Shown here: in pieces, positions 30,273 through 39,619 of the stretch | Position numbering within the stretch: position 1 is the stretch's first letter | Layout: every line of letters begins with the position of its first letter | Assembly: GCA_013286235.1 (NCBI GenBank) | Contig: JABDGE010000007.1 | Span: 1 to 64,000 of the forward strand | Origin: Bacteroidota bacterium | GTDB lineage: Bacteria > Bacteroidota > Bacteroidia > Sphingobacteriales > Sphingobacteriaceae | DNA: 64,000 nt | Direction: 5' to 3' | Translations under genes and position numbers: made by a program | The notes under the pieces: model-generated | Told to the model about the DNA's origin: nothing | The model's database searches: none | What the model saw: only the letters and a program-made list of their open reading frames with translations

Positions 30273-31010
30273 TTGATAACAGCAAAAAAAAACGTGGCGC
30301 AGCAAACATCTTTACGCACCAACCTTCAGCTTGGTATTTACAGGGTAATTGACCCTGTTGTAAAGGTGTTTATTAAGTTAGGCCTTACGCCCAACGCAGT
30401 CACCACTATAGGATTTGTATTGAATGTTGGCGTTGCTGTTATCTTCATACTGGGCGCCGAAGAAGGCAACCGCGGCGACTTATCCTATGTGGGTTGGGCA
30501 GGCGCCTTGATCTTGTTCGGTGGCTTATTTGACATGCTGGATGGACAGGTGGCGCGTTTGGGGAATATGAAGTCCACATTTGGCGCCCTATACGATTCAG
30601 TGCTCGACCGTTATAGCGAACTGATCATGTTTTTGGGCATCTGCTATTACCTGGTAGGCCACCATTATTTTTTAAGTTCCCTTTTTGCCTTTATCGCACT
30701 GATCGGCTCGATGATGGTAAGCTACGTGAGGGCGCGTGCCGAAGGGCTTGGTATTGAGTGCAAAGGCGGTCTGATGCAGCGGCCGGAGCGGGTGGTAACC
30801 ATTGGCGTTTGTGCGCTTGCCTGCGGGATTGCTTCGTCATACATTGGCGGCGATTATAAATTATACGTTCCGGGTATCAAATTCCATGTGTTCGAAACCA
30901 TGTCGATATTTACAATTCCTATCGCTATTGTGGCTGTGCTCACCAATATCACCGCGTTCAACAGGTTGTTGGATGCCAAAAAAGCCCTGCTGGAGCAAAA
31001 CAGGAAGTAG
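30273..31010 (+). CDS. CDP-alcohol phosphatidyltransferase (candidate PI-phosphate synthase)
   Basis: Perfect DMLDGQVARLGNMKSTFGALYDSVLD (Dx2DGx2ARx8Gx3Dx3D). No ATG at start; TTG 30273 or GTG 30294 proposed. Confidence 0.88.
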   Translation: MITAKKNVAQQTSLRTNLQLGIYRVIDPVVKVFIKLGLTPNAVTTIGFVLNVGVAVIFILGAEEGNRGDLSYVGWAGALILFGGLFDMLDGQVARLGNMKSTFGALYDSVLDRYSELIMFLGICYYLVGHHYFLSSLFAFIALIGSMMVSYVRARAEGLGIECKGGLMQRPERVVTIGVCALACGIASSYIGGDYKLYVPGIKFHVFETMSIFTIPIAIVAVLTNITAFNRLLDAKKALLEQNRK

Positions 31011-31217
31011 CCGGCCGGGGCACTTTAACAGCTCAATCTGTTTTTAACGGTTTACATCGCACAAGAAATGTCGTATATTCGCAACAATTTACCGGGAGCA
31101 TTTTTTGTTAACGAAATGTTTATTAAAATTGATGAACTGTTTCAATTTTAATAACGTACTTATATAAATTTATTGACAGGCGCAGAAATCAGCATGCATT
31201 TTTAACCCTGGACGGCC

Positions 31218-31838
31218 ATGAAGAAGAAATACGTATCGAACTCGCAGGAATCGGTGAGGATGTTTAAAAACAACCTCCTTGAAAGTTTATCAAAGGTGCA
31301 TTTTACCGTTCCGCTCTATATTTTCGTTCCCGTAATCTTGTTTTGTATTTATAAGGATTTTGAATATCACATCGGTGTACTGACTTTTTTTGAACTGTTT
31401 TTCCTCGGCTTATTCATCTGGACCTTTGTGGAGTACATTATGCATCGTTTTGTATTCCATTATATGCCTAAGGACAAACCCTGGGCGCTCAGGATGCATT
31501 TCATATTTCATGGCGTACACCACGATTACCCGAGTGATGCCAGGCGTTTAGTACTCCCGCCATCCGTAAGCATCCCACTGGCTACTATATTTTATTTTTT
31601 ATTCCAGGCCATCCTGCCTTTAAATTACATATGGGGATTTTTCCCCGGTTTTTTGCTGGGTTACTTGTTTTATGACATATCCCATTACGCCATTCATCAT
31701 TTCAACTTTAAGGGCAACATCTGGAAAAAAATAAAGCAACATCACATGCTGCACCATTACCAGGACCCTGAAAAGGGTTACGGCGTAAGCTCGCCACTTT
31801 GGGACAAGGTATTCCGCTCCGATTTTGAAAAAAAATAA
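31218..31838 (+). CDS. Fatty-acid/sphingolipid 2-hydroxylase-like (Scs7/FA2H, sterol desaturase superfamily)
   Basis: His boxes EYIMHRFVFH, HFIFHGVHHDYPSDARRLVLPP, HYAIHHFNF, HHMLHHY. Confidence 0.88.
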   Translation: MKKKYVSNSQESVRMFKNNLLESLSKVHFTVPLYIFVPVILFCIYKDFEYHIGVLTFFELFFLGLFIWTFVEYIMHRFVFHYMPKDKPWALRMHFIFHGVHHDYPSDARRLVLPPSVSIPLATIFYFLFQAILPLNYIWGFFPGFLLGYLFYDISHYAIHHFNFKGNIWKKIKQHHMLHHYQDPEKGYGVSSPLWDKVFRSDFEKK

Positions 31839-32778
31839 CATGGGCTCCGCTTCAAGTGGTGGTTCAAATACTACTGTAAAACAGGTAGTTATCGTTTTGT
31901 TTCTTACAATTGCTTACCTGTTATCGTCATGGCAACTGTTGGGCTTTAAATGGGACCAGGTGGAGTTGGCGGCTGTTTTCAACCTGTTATTCTTCCTTTC
32001 GGCCGGCACTAAAAAATTCATTTTAGGCTTTTCCATATTTGTAGTTTACTGGATCATCTTCGACTATATGAAGGCCTTCCCTAACTATAAGTTTAACGCT
32101 GTACATATTGCCGACCTGTACGATTGTGAAAAATCGATCTTTGGCTTACACATCAACGGGCAATTGCTCACGCCCAACGAATACTGGCGGGCCAATGGAA
32201 GCACTTTCCTGGATATAATGGGCGGCATTTTTTACCTGTGCTGGATACCTGTGCCCCTTGCTTTTGCGGCTTATTTGTTTTTCACCAACAAGAAGCAGTT
32301 TTTATATTTCTCGCTCACTTTCGTCCTGGTCAATTTTTTAGGGTTCATTGTTTACTACCTCTATCCGGCAGCCCCACCCTGGTATGTGCAATACCACGGT
32401 TTTGTTTTTGATGCCGCAACGCGCGGCAATACCGCAGGGCTTGTTAAATTCGATAACTATTTCCATGCCGGTATATTTAAGTCGATCTATTCGAAAGGCT
32501 CGAACGTTTTCGCTGCGATGCCCTCGCTGCATTCCTCGTACCCGGTGATCGTATTGTACTATGGCTTGAAAAACCGCCTGGGCCTGATGAATATTTTCTT
32601 TGGCATCGTAATGATTGGAATTTGGTTTACAGCTGTTTACGCCGGTCACCACTATATTTTAGATGTGCTGGCCGGGATCGTTTGCGCCGGCGCCGGCATA
32701 GGGCTGTTTAACCTCCTGATCAGGTATGCCCGGCGTTTCAGGACTTTCACCGAAAAGTACGAAAACGCGATTAAATAG
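31825..32778 (+). CDS. PAP2-superfamily AUR1/IPC-synthase-like membrane protein
   Basis: YPAAPPWYVQYHG, AMPSLHSSYPV, AVYAGHHYILDVLAG; multiple TMs. Confidence 0.83.
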   Translation: MKKNNMGSASSGGSNTTVKQVVIVLFLTIAYLLSSWQLLGFKWDQVELAAVFNLLFFLSAGTKKFILGFSIFVVYWIIFDYMKAFPNYKFNAVHIADLYDCEKSIFGLHINGQLLTPNEYWRANGSTFLDIMGGIFYLCWIPVPLAFAAYLFFTNKKQFLYFSLTFVLVNFLGFIVYYLYPAAPPWYVQYHGFVFDAATRGNTAGLVKFDNYFHAGIFKSIYSKGSNVFAAMPSLHSSYPVIVLYYGLKNRLGLMNIFFGIVMIGIWFTAVYAGHHYILDVLAGIVCAGAGIGLFNLLIRYARRFRTFTEKYENAIK

Positions 32779-33007
32779 CCCATATTTCATTGCCTGATTA
32801 CGATCCTAACGGGTTTCGGACCATTTTTTCTACACTTTTGCTTAGTTGTAAACAGGTGTTAATAATTCACCATTGGTAATTTATTTCAAAAATACCATTG
32901 AAACAGAAGTTTTTATGAGCAAATTTGTAGAAAGAACAGCGGATCCTGATTAAAGGGCATAATATTTGCCCGATTGCAACTGAATTGAACCCCTCGCTGG
33001 ATAGCAT

Positions 33008-34197
33008 ATGAAAGTAGTTTTTACAATAATTATTTTATTATTTGGTTTAAAGCTATCGGCTGCCGCTCAATCTGTTGATACCTCCAAAATATCGGCAATA
33101 ACCCGCGATTCACTTAAAATGCTGGCGGCTGCGAGGGCAGATAGCGCTAACGAAACTGCTCACACCGATAGTGCGGCAGTTGTCGATCCTAACCTAAAGC
33201 CAATTGAACCTGTAAAAAAAGAAGCCCCTTTTGTTTATGTGGATTATTTTCCTGGCTTTCGCCGTTTAAACTCCGGGTTGGAGCTCGACAGCCTGAAGCA
33301 AACTGTATTGGCAGAAATTGCCCGGCAAATCCAAATCAGGAAGATAATATTGCGCAATGAACAGGTTAAGCTGGCTGGCTTAGCTAAAATCGATGATCTT
33401 GACAGTCTTAAATTGGCTTTGGGTCAAACCACTATCGACACGCTTAGAGGCTTTCTATTCAGCAGAATAGCTTTGAAATATTTGAGCATGGATAACGACA
33501 GTCTTGCGGATGAAAAAAAACGGCTGATCTATGAAAATGCTGCTATCAGTTATTCGCTGAAAGGCCTGCATGAATACAATGCCTTTGATGACAGCACAGG
33601 TTTGCGTGAAAGCTATACCAACTTGTCGACCGCGTATAATGCCGAAAGAAAGTACACCGAGGCCAAATGGTTCATTTTACAGGCCAACACTTTGGCCCGT
33701 TACCAGGCTGATACGGCAAATATCATCTCGACGCTTATAGCGCTGGCTGCTATAAAGAGTGAAATCAAGGACTATACACTCGCGATGAGTGACCTGGACA
33801 AGGCATTACAGATGTCCATCGTTACGCACAAGCCGCAAACCCAATTGCTGGTGCTGAAGAACTTTGCATATTTATACAGTGTGATGCAGAACTATCCGAA
33901 AGAAGCTATGGTGCTAAAAAAACGCGATGACCTGCTCGACAGCATCCGTAAAGCCGAAGAAGCCGAACTCGCCAAAGCGGCGGCGCTAAAGAAACGCCAG
34001 GACGCATTAATCAAAAAAAAACTTTTCTTAGCCAGCTTACGGAAAAACTCAAAAACCAGCTCGCCCGCAAAAACAGCTTCATTGTAATCTTACTTTCCGT
34101 CATCGTACTGATGATTGCGGCGGTTTTTCTTTCCAGCAAAGAAAAACGCGTTAAGGTTGTGGCGGTTATCCGCAGGAAAAGACACAGATCGAAATAA
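33008..34197 (+). CDS. Secreted TPR-like protein with C-terminal TM helix reached only by a -1 shift on an A9 tract (34013-34021); 0-frame ends at 34087
   Basis: 0-frame tail KKKLFLASLRKNSKTSSPAKTASL*. The -1 frame reads KKKTFLSQLTEKLKNQLARKNSFIVILLSVIVLMIAAVFLSSKEKRVKVVAVIRRKRHRSK* to 34197. Confidence 0.7.
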
Positions 34198-34278
34198 TAT
34201 AATCGTCATGCATTCGTAATAAACCATTGGTTAATAAATGGTATTAAACTGATCAGGCTTTTAATTGTCATACACCGT

Positions 34279-34839
34279 ATGAAAAGATTATTGAGCACAT
34301 TTATACTTGTTATAGGTTTATTTTATGGTCTGGGTGCTTATTGCCAGCAAACGGTAAGCACGCCGCAGTTCAGGCGGGCTTTTTTGGAAAATATTAACCG
34401 CGTGCGGGTCCGGGGCTGCAATTGCGGAACAGTGTATATGCCCCCTGCCCCACCCCTTGTTTGGAATGAACAGTTAGAGGTCTCGGCGATCGGTCACGCG
34501 ACTGACATGGCTGTGCAAAATTATTTCAGCCATACCAGCCTTGACGGCCGCACCATGCAGGATCGGATCCGGATGGCCGGCTATACCTATAAAGGCTTTA
34601 GAAGCTATCAAATTGGAGAAAACATTGCATTCGGCCCTGAGACCATTGCCGAAGTGATGCAGGGCTGGTTTCATAGCCCCGGTCATTGCAAAAACCTGAT
34701 GAACCCCGCGTTTAAGGAAATTGGCATAGCCGAAAACAACACCTATTGGGTGCAGGATTTCGGCGGCCGGGAGGAATTCAGCGCCGAAGAGCAGCGGATG
34801 ATCAAAAGCGGCCGGTACAAGCTGATCGAGCGGAATTGA
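34279..34839 (+). CDS. CAP/SCP domain secreted protein
   Basis: AIGHATDMAVQNYFSHTSLDGRTMQDRIRMAGY..GENIAFG..GWFHSPGHCKNLMNP. Confidence 0.92.
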   Translation: MKRLLSTFILVIGLFYGLGAYCQQTVSTPQFRRAFLENINRVRVRGCNCGTVYMPPAPPLVWNEQLEVSAIGHATDMAVQNYFSHTSLDGRTMQDRIRMAGYTYKGFRSYQIGENIAFGPETIAEVMQGWFHSPGHCKNLMNPAFKEIGIAENNTYWVQDFGGREEFSAEEQRMIKSGRYKLIERN

Positions 34840-34859
34840 CTGCTATAAGTCGAAAGTCG

Positions 34860-34877
34860 TCCCGATTGCGATCGGGA
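34860..34877. repeat. TCCCGAT-TGCG-ATCGGGA inverted repeat
   Basis: Same family as 8426 in opposite orientation. Confidence 0.8.
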
Positions 34878-35161
34878 GAGTCTTAAGTCGGAAGAGGAGG
34901 AAAGACTAAGGACACCGTTGACATGATGGGAGTCATTCCGATTATTTTGTTTCAGTGCCGTATGCTCAAACGCAATTTAATCCTTTCTGTGAAATCAGTG
35001 TAATCAACTAAATCAGTGGTTCAGACACCTTTCGTAACAAAAAAGTTAAACTGAAATAAAATTTATAAAAAGCTGTTATAAACATAAAAGCGCAAACACT
35101 GTTGAGCTTTTATAAGCGGGTGAGATCACCATAAATCCCCGCGGTATCTATCTTTCCAACT

Positions 35162-36778
35162 ATGTTTTGTTCATCTCATTTTTCTGAAAAATCCGCCAAT
35201 TTTTTTTATCGCTTTAAGAATAAATTCCAGGTCAGGCCGGCTGGAGTAATCTTTTTGCTGGCTTTGTTTCCGTTTTTGGCGCACGCCGAAGATTTTAAGT
35301 TCCGCGTAAAAAATAACACCAAAAACGTCGTAACCGTATTTTACAAGATCAGTAAAAAATCGGGTGTTTTTAAATTGCGCACCTTCGTAAAGCTTGCGCC
35401 GGGCGAAGAAAAGTTAAAGGGTGTTTCCGTAGGTAAAGGCGACACCGTATCTTTTTACGGGCAGGATGCCGAAGACCAGACGTCCGTCATCATCCGGCGC
35501 GACTATGACCTGCTGAGCAAACAAAAAGACGAAGTTTATTACATCCCGATCATCATCCCCGAAAAGGAAAGCTCAAATTTTGAGTCGATGGAGGGCTTAA
35601 GCCTCCAGCTGGAACATAACAAGGTGCTGAATTTTTTGATGAAGCTGGATTCTACATCAATGAGCAGCCTGTCGCTGCTGGAGAACAATTTTCAGAACGT
35701 TTATCCCCTGGGGACCTTCCTTTTCGTGGATACCAAGACCAACCGGCTGCTCCTTCCGCCGCTGGAACCCTCATTTTGGAACAACACCGAAAACTACTTT
35801 ACCATACAGGACAGCGTTTATGCGCTGGTAAACAATAACCGGCAGATGCAGGCCGGCGTGGGGGTGTCGTTCATCGCCAAACTGTTCGATTCGCTGAAAG
35901 TGGATAATGCGGAGGAACTGGAATTTAAGGCTAAGCTGTCGCTGTTGCGATGGAAACCAAGCGCTAACGCCAATATTTACCAGATCATTACCGATAAATC
36001 CTTTGAGTCGTTCCTGCAAAATTGTTATGAACAAATAGACAACCCCGACCAGGAGTACCAGCGCTACCGATTGTATTTTTTATCATCTTATGAGCAGGTT
36101 GACGACCTGGAAATTTCGGGAAAGCAATTTTACACCTACGGCAACGACGCCGATGTTGGCCTGCAGGCGGGTAACGCCAATTTTTCGTTATTCAGCACCA
36201 ATCTGGGGACGCTGTACACCAAAAACAAAACGCTGAGCAATTACTTTTCGGTGCAAAACTCCGTGATCCGCACCAAGGCCTATGACTTCACCGCCCTGCT
36301 TTTTAATGGCTTTAAAAACAGCGTGAAAGAGAAACTGGTAGAAGATGCCTATCAAAACCAAAAACGGTTGGTGAAAGCCATTTTGGGGGAATACGGGCAA
36401 TTGGTGGATTACAATCCAAACCCCACCCAACTCGACCTGGTTAAGCTGAACGACAAGGATACGACAGGCTCGTTAACACCGGTAATTACGACGATAGCTA
36501 ACCTTAGTCCTTATGCTTCCGAGCCGCTCGACACGGCCAAAGCCTCGGCAACCAACGGCAAAAATGAGAAGATAGACGGCTTTAACAACAAGGCAAGGAT
36601 ATTCAATTCGCAACTGAAGGAAATAAACGAACTTATCAAGCAGCTCAACCAAACTAACTCGGATATCGTCAAAATGTCCGAATCAACCAACAATAACCCC
36701 TACCACGATTATGCCAAGAACTCTGCGGGGTTGCTGAAGGAGATAGAGGTGAATACTTCGATTGTGAGAAAGGAGTGA
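35162..36778 (+). CDS. Hypothetical secreted protein, 538 aa
   Basis: Long ORF, N-terminal hydrophobic segment, no family recognised. Confidence 0.75.
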   Translation: MFCSSHFSEKSANFFYRFKNKFQVRPAGVIFLLALFPFLAHAEDFKFRVKNNTKNVVTVFYKISKKSGVFKLRTFVKLAPGEEKLKGVSVGKGDTVSFYGQDAEDQTSVIIRRDYDLLSKQKDEVYYIPIIIPEKESSNFESMEGLSLQLEHNKVLNFLMKLDSTSMSSLSLLENNFQNVYPLGTFLFVDTKTNRLLLPPLEPSFWNNTENYFTIQDSVYALVNNNRQMQAGVGVSFIAKLFDSLKVDNAEELEFKAKLSLLRWKPSANANIYQIITDKSFESFLQNCYEQIDNPDQEYQRYRLYFLSSYEQVDDLEISGKQFYTYGNDADVGLQAGNANFSLFSTNLGTLYTKNKTLSNYFSVQNSVIRTKAYDFTALLFNGFKNSVKEKLVEDAYQNQKRLVKAILGEYGQLVDYNPNPTQLDLVKLNDKDTTGSLTPVITTIANLSPYASEPLDTAKASATNGKNEKIDGFNNKARIFNSQLKEINELIKQLNQTNSDIVKMSESTNNNPYHDYAKNSAGLLKEIEVNTSIVRKE

Positions 36779-36782
36779 ATTC

Positions 36783-36953
36783 AGTTGGCAGTGGGCAGTT
36801 TGCAGTTGCCGGTATGCAGTTTGCAGTTGCCGGTATGCAGTTTGCAGTTGCCTGCGTGCAGCTTGCGGTTTTTTAGCTTATCGTACAAACATCCAACTGC
36901 CCACTGCAAACTGCTTACTTTTTTTTCCAACTGCCCACTGCTAACTGCTTACT
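36783..36953. repeat. Hairpin-forming repeat: 21-bp unit CAGTTTGCAGTTGCCGGTATG x3 plus inverted arms CCAACTGCCCACTGCAAACTGC
   Basis: Units at 36796, 36817, 36838; inverted arms about 36895-36950. Confidence 0.9.
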
Positions 36954-37173
36954 TTTCCTTAGGGCCCCGCAGGTGAATAACCAGTCCGTTTAAAAAATTG
37001 CGCAGTATTTGATCCCCACAGGGTTTGAAGTTGGGATGATCGTCCTTGCGGAATATGGCGGCCAGCTCGGTTTTGGTTACCCTGAAATTTGCCAGCTTCA
37101 ACACCTCGATAATGTCGTCGTCGGTAAATTTGAGCGCAACGCGCAGCTTCTTCATGATATCGTTGTTGGACAT
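36949..37173 (-). CDS. DUF1456-family protein (single repeat)
   Basis: MSNNDIMKKLRVALKFTDDDIIEVLKLANF..LRNFLNGLVIHLRG, YehS-like. Confidence 0.8.
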   Translation of the reverse strand: MSNNDIMKKLRVALKFTDDDIIEVLKLANFRVTKTELAAIFRKDDHPNFKPCGDQILRNFLNGLVIHLRGPKEK

Positions 37174-37419
37174 ATTTGCTGGTAAAATTAAAGAATATTT
37201 TCCCTTTTTATGACGTTTGACAGTTTTAGGTTTGAATTGGGTTAATAACCCCATTCCCTTCCAGGTATTGTCGCCATCGGGCTATCCAAAAACCACTGAT
37301 TACTTCAGAACGCTGGATATTAATTAAGCTTCGCTTTTCGTTAAGCAAAGCCGGGCAGGAAAATTTTGGCAGGCGTTAAGGGAAAATCAATACTTTTGTA
37401 TTTTAAATGCAGCTATCTT

Positions 37420-37953
37420 ATGATTCGTTTCAACCTTTCATTTTTGCTGATCTTTTGTGCCCGTCTAAGTTTTGGACAGGCTGCCGGTGTGGCCGCTTCT
37501 ATACAGGTACCCGATGGTAACAAAGTGATTCTCCATACCTATGCTAAAGGGGTACAAGTTTATATCTGCACGCAGGATCCGAAGGACACTTCCAATTTTA
37601 CCTGGGTGTTAAAAGAACCTTTTGCCGATCTATACGCCGACAGCGCCCACAAAAATCCTGTCGGGAAACATTACTTTACAAACGGGAAAAATCCAACATG
37701 GGAAAGCACCGATGGTTCTAAGGTAATTGGCGGAAAATTAATGCAAGTAAATTCGCCGGACGGCAGTGGAATCCCCTGGTTGCTTTTAAAGGCCACAATA
37801 CCTTCAGGTACTGGAGTTTTAAGTCAGGCAACTTTTATTCAACGCATTAATACAAAAGGTGGAAAAGCTCCTGTTGCTGCAAACAAGAGCCTGCAAGGCC
37901 AATTAGCAAAAATACCCTATACTGCGGAGTACTTATTCTACGGTAAAAATTAG
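37420..37953 (+). CDS. DUF3455-like secreted protein
   Basis: VPDGNKVILHTYAKGVQVYIC..; signal peptide; upstream TACTTTTG. Confidence 0.75.
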   Translation: MIRFNLSFLLIFCARLSFGQAAGVAASIQVPDGNKVILHTYAKGVQVYICTQDPKDTSNFTWVLKEPFADLYADSAHKNPVGKHYFTNGKNPTWESTDGSKVIGGKLMQVNSPDGSGIPWLLLKATIPSGTGVLSQATFIQRINTKGGKAPVAANKSLQGQLAKIPYTAEYLFYGKN

Positions 37954-38022
37954 TACAAGCCTTACGTTTCTGTGCGTAGTGTAAGCAGGGGTCTCACGAT
38001 GTGGCAATAATACGAAGACGGC

Positions 38023-38595
38023 CTAACGCTCCAAATTCTTCAACGCCATTTCCTTCAACTGCGCAATATTCAAAACAGGCACATTTGTCTCCTTTGCCTT
38101 GTCATCCCAATACCGAAACCGGATGTACAATTCGGCATCCGGGTCAGCTTCAAAGCGGGCTGCTTCATCGACTTCCATCGGGCCGCCCTGGAAACCGAGG
38201 GTGGTTTTACTTGCTTCAGACAGCTGCGTGTAATAGTCGGGGTATTTATACGTGAGGTATCTTTTCGCAATCACGTGGCCCTCCACCAGGCTGGCCAGCC
38301 TTTGTGAGAATCCCAGCCTGATCAAATATTCCGACCCCAATTTTTCATGATCCACATTACCCATCCCATCCATGCTTTCCGCTTCTCCATCATCCGCGCA
38401 CAAATGTCCGATATCATGAAAAAACGCCGCCAGGATCACCTCATCATCAAAGCCCTCTGCTTCGGCCAGCGCCGCTGCTTGTGACATATGCTCTATCTGC
38501 GACACCGGCTCACCAATATAGTCCGCATCGCCATATTTTTCATACAGCGCAAACACCTTTTCTACAGTGTCCTGCGCGTTCAGGGTTGCATCCAT
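38023..38595 (-). CDS. PhnZ/TmpB-like HD-domain oxygenase (phosphonate degradation)
   Basis: YGDADYIGEPVSQIEHMSQAA (Tyr-x2-Glu) plus FFHDIGHL and EGHVIAKRYL. Confidence 0.82.
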   Translation of the reverse strand: MDATLNAQDTVEKVFALYEKYGDADYIGEPVSQIEHMSQAAALAEAEGFDDEVILAAFFHDIGHLCADDGEAESMDGMGNVDHEKLGSEYLIRLGFSQRLASLVEGHVIAKRYLTYKYPDYYTQLSEASKTTLGFQGGPMEVDEAARFEADPDAELYIRFRYWDDKAKETNVPVLNIAQLKEMALKNLER

Positions 38596-38748
38596 CTACG
38601 TAAAGTTTAAACCAAATTAAATCAATAAATATGAGGATATCGTTAGCAGATCGTTAACAGCAGGAAATAGCCAATAAAATTCAGGATAGTCGTCCTTCTT
38701 TATAACCTAAGTTGTTTTTGCCGAAACACCAGTCGCAGCGTCTTTCGG

Positions 38749-38766
38749 TCCCGATAGCTATCGGGA
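38749..38766. repeat. Palindrome TCCCGATAGCTATCGGGA
   Basis: 18-bp perfect palindrome between divergent HD gene and XRE-cupin regulator. Confidence 0.85.
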
Positions 38767-38892
38767 TCCGGACTTCCGGACTAATCTCATATCTCATATC
38801 TCACATCTCCACCCTCTTTAACTATAATTAACAAAATCATTATACCCCACGCATGATTTATTTATTTACTTTGCCCCCGCCAAATAACCCTG

Positions 38893-39471
38893 ATGGAAGA
38901 AGATATCCTTATCCAGATCAGCAACCGGATCAAAGAGCGCCGCCGTGAAAAAAACATCACTGTGCAGGAATTGGCTACGCGCGCTACTGTTAGCAAAGGC
39001 CTCATTTCACAGATCGAAAACAGCCGCACCGTCCCCTCGCTTCTCGTGCTCATCCAGATCATCAAAGCCCTTGAGATCGACATGAATGAGTTTTTTAAGG
39101 ATATCCAGTCCAAAGCCGCCGATTCCCCGGTAATAGTGAAACGGAAAGACGAATATGAATGCTTTGAAAAAGAGTATGCGGTCGGTTTCCACTATCAGCG
39201 GATATTTACCCAATTGATCAACCTTTCCACGGTCGATATCGTTATCCTCGAGCTGCAGCCCGACGCCATCCGCCCGTTGGTGGAAACTGAGGCCTTCGAA
39301 TACAAATATATCCTTAGCGGCCAGGTAGAATACCAGTTTAACAAAGAAAAAATTGTCCTCAACCCGGGCGACTCTATCCTTTTTGACGGCCGCATACCCC
39401 ACACCCCAAAGAACCTTGGCAGCACTGTCGCCGGTATGCTTATCATTTATTTCTTCGAAGAAAAAAAGTAA
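38893..39471 (+). CDS. XRE-family transcriptional regulator with C-terminal cupin domain
   Basis: HTH VQELATRATVSKGLISQIENSRTVPSL and cupin EYKYILSGQVEYQFN..LNPGDSILFDGRIPHTPKN. Confidence 0.92.
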   Translation: MEEDILIQISNRIKERRREKNITVQELATRATVSKGLISQIENSRTVPSLLVLIQIIKALEIDMNEFFKDIQSKAADSPVIVKRKDEYECFEKEYAVGFHYQRIFTQLINLSTVDIVILELQPDAIRPLVETEAFEYKYILSGQVEYQFNKEKIVLNPGDSILFDGRIPHTPKNLGSTVAGMLIIYFFEEKK

Positions 39472-39619
39472 AGGGTCAAAATACGACCGCTATGCAACCC
39501 CGATAAGCGCCGTGTGGATTTGTGTGAGGTTTTTTCACCATTTAACCTTACCTTAATGTAAAATTCGCTTGCCGGTAATAAACTATGTTTAGTATTGCTC
39601 AACTTATACATCTTAACAT

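Noticed and set aside
36796-36858. Three 21-bp repeats resembling a mini-CRISPR
   Set aside because: Units are directly tandem with no spacers, and no cas genes are present.
36785-36976. 63-aa ORF MAVGSLQLPVCSLQLPVCSLQLPACSL..
   Set aside because: Translation of the GCAGTTGGCAGTTTGCAGTTGCC repeat array; no coding signal.
36949-37254. Full 101-aa version of the DUF1456 ORF
   Set aside because: The extra N-terminal 27 aa (MGLLTQFKPKTVKRHKKGKYSLILPAN) do not look like the family; start at 37173 preferred.
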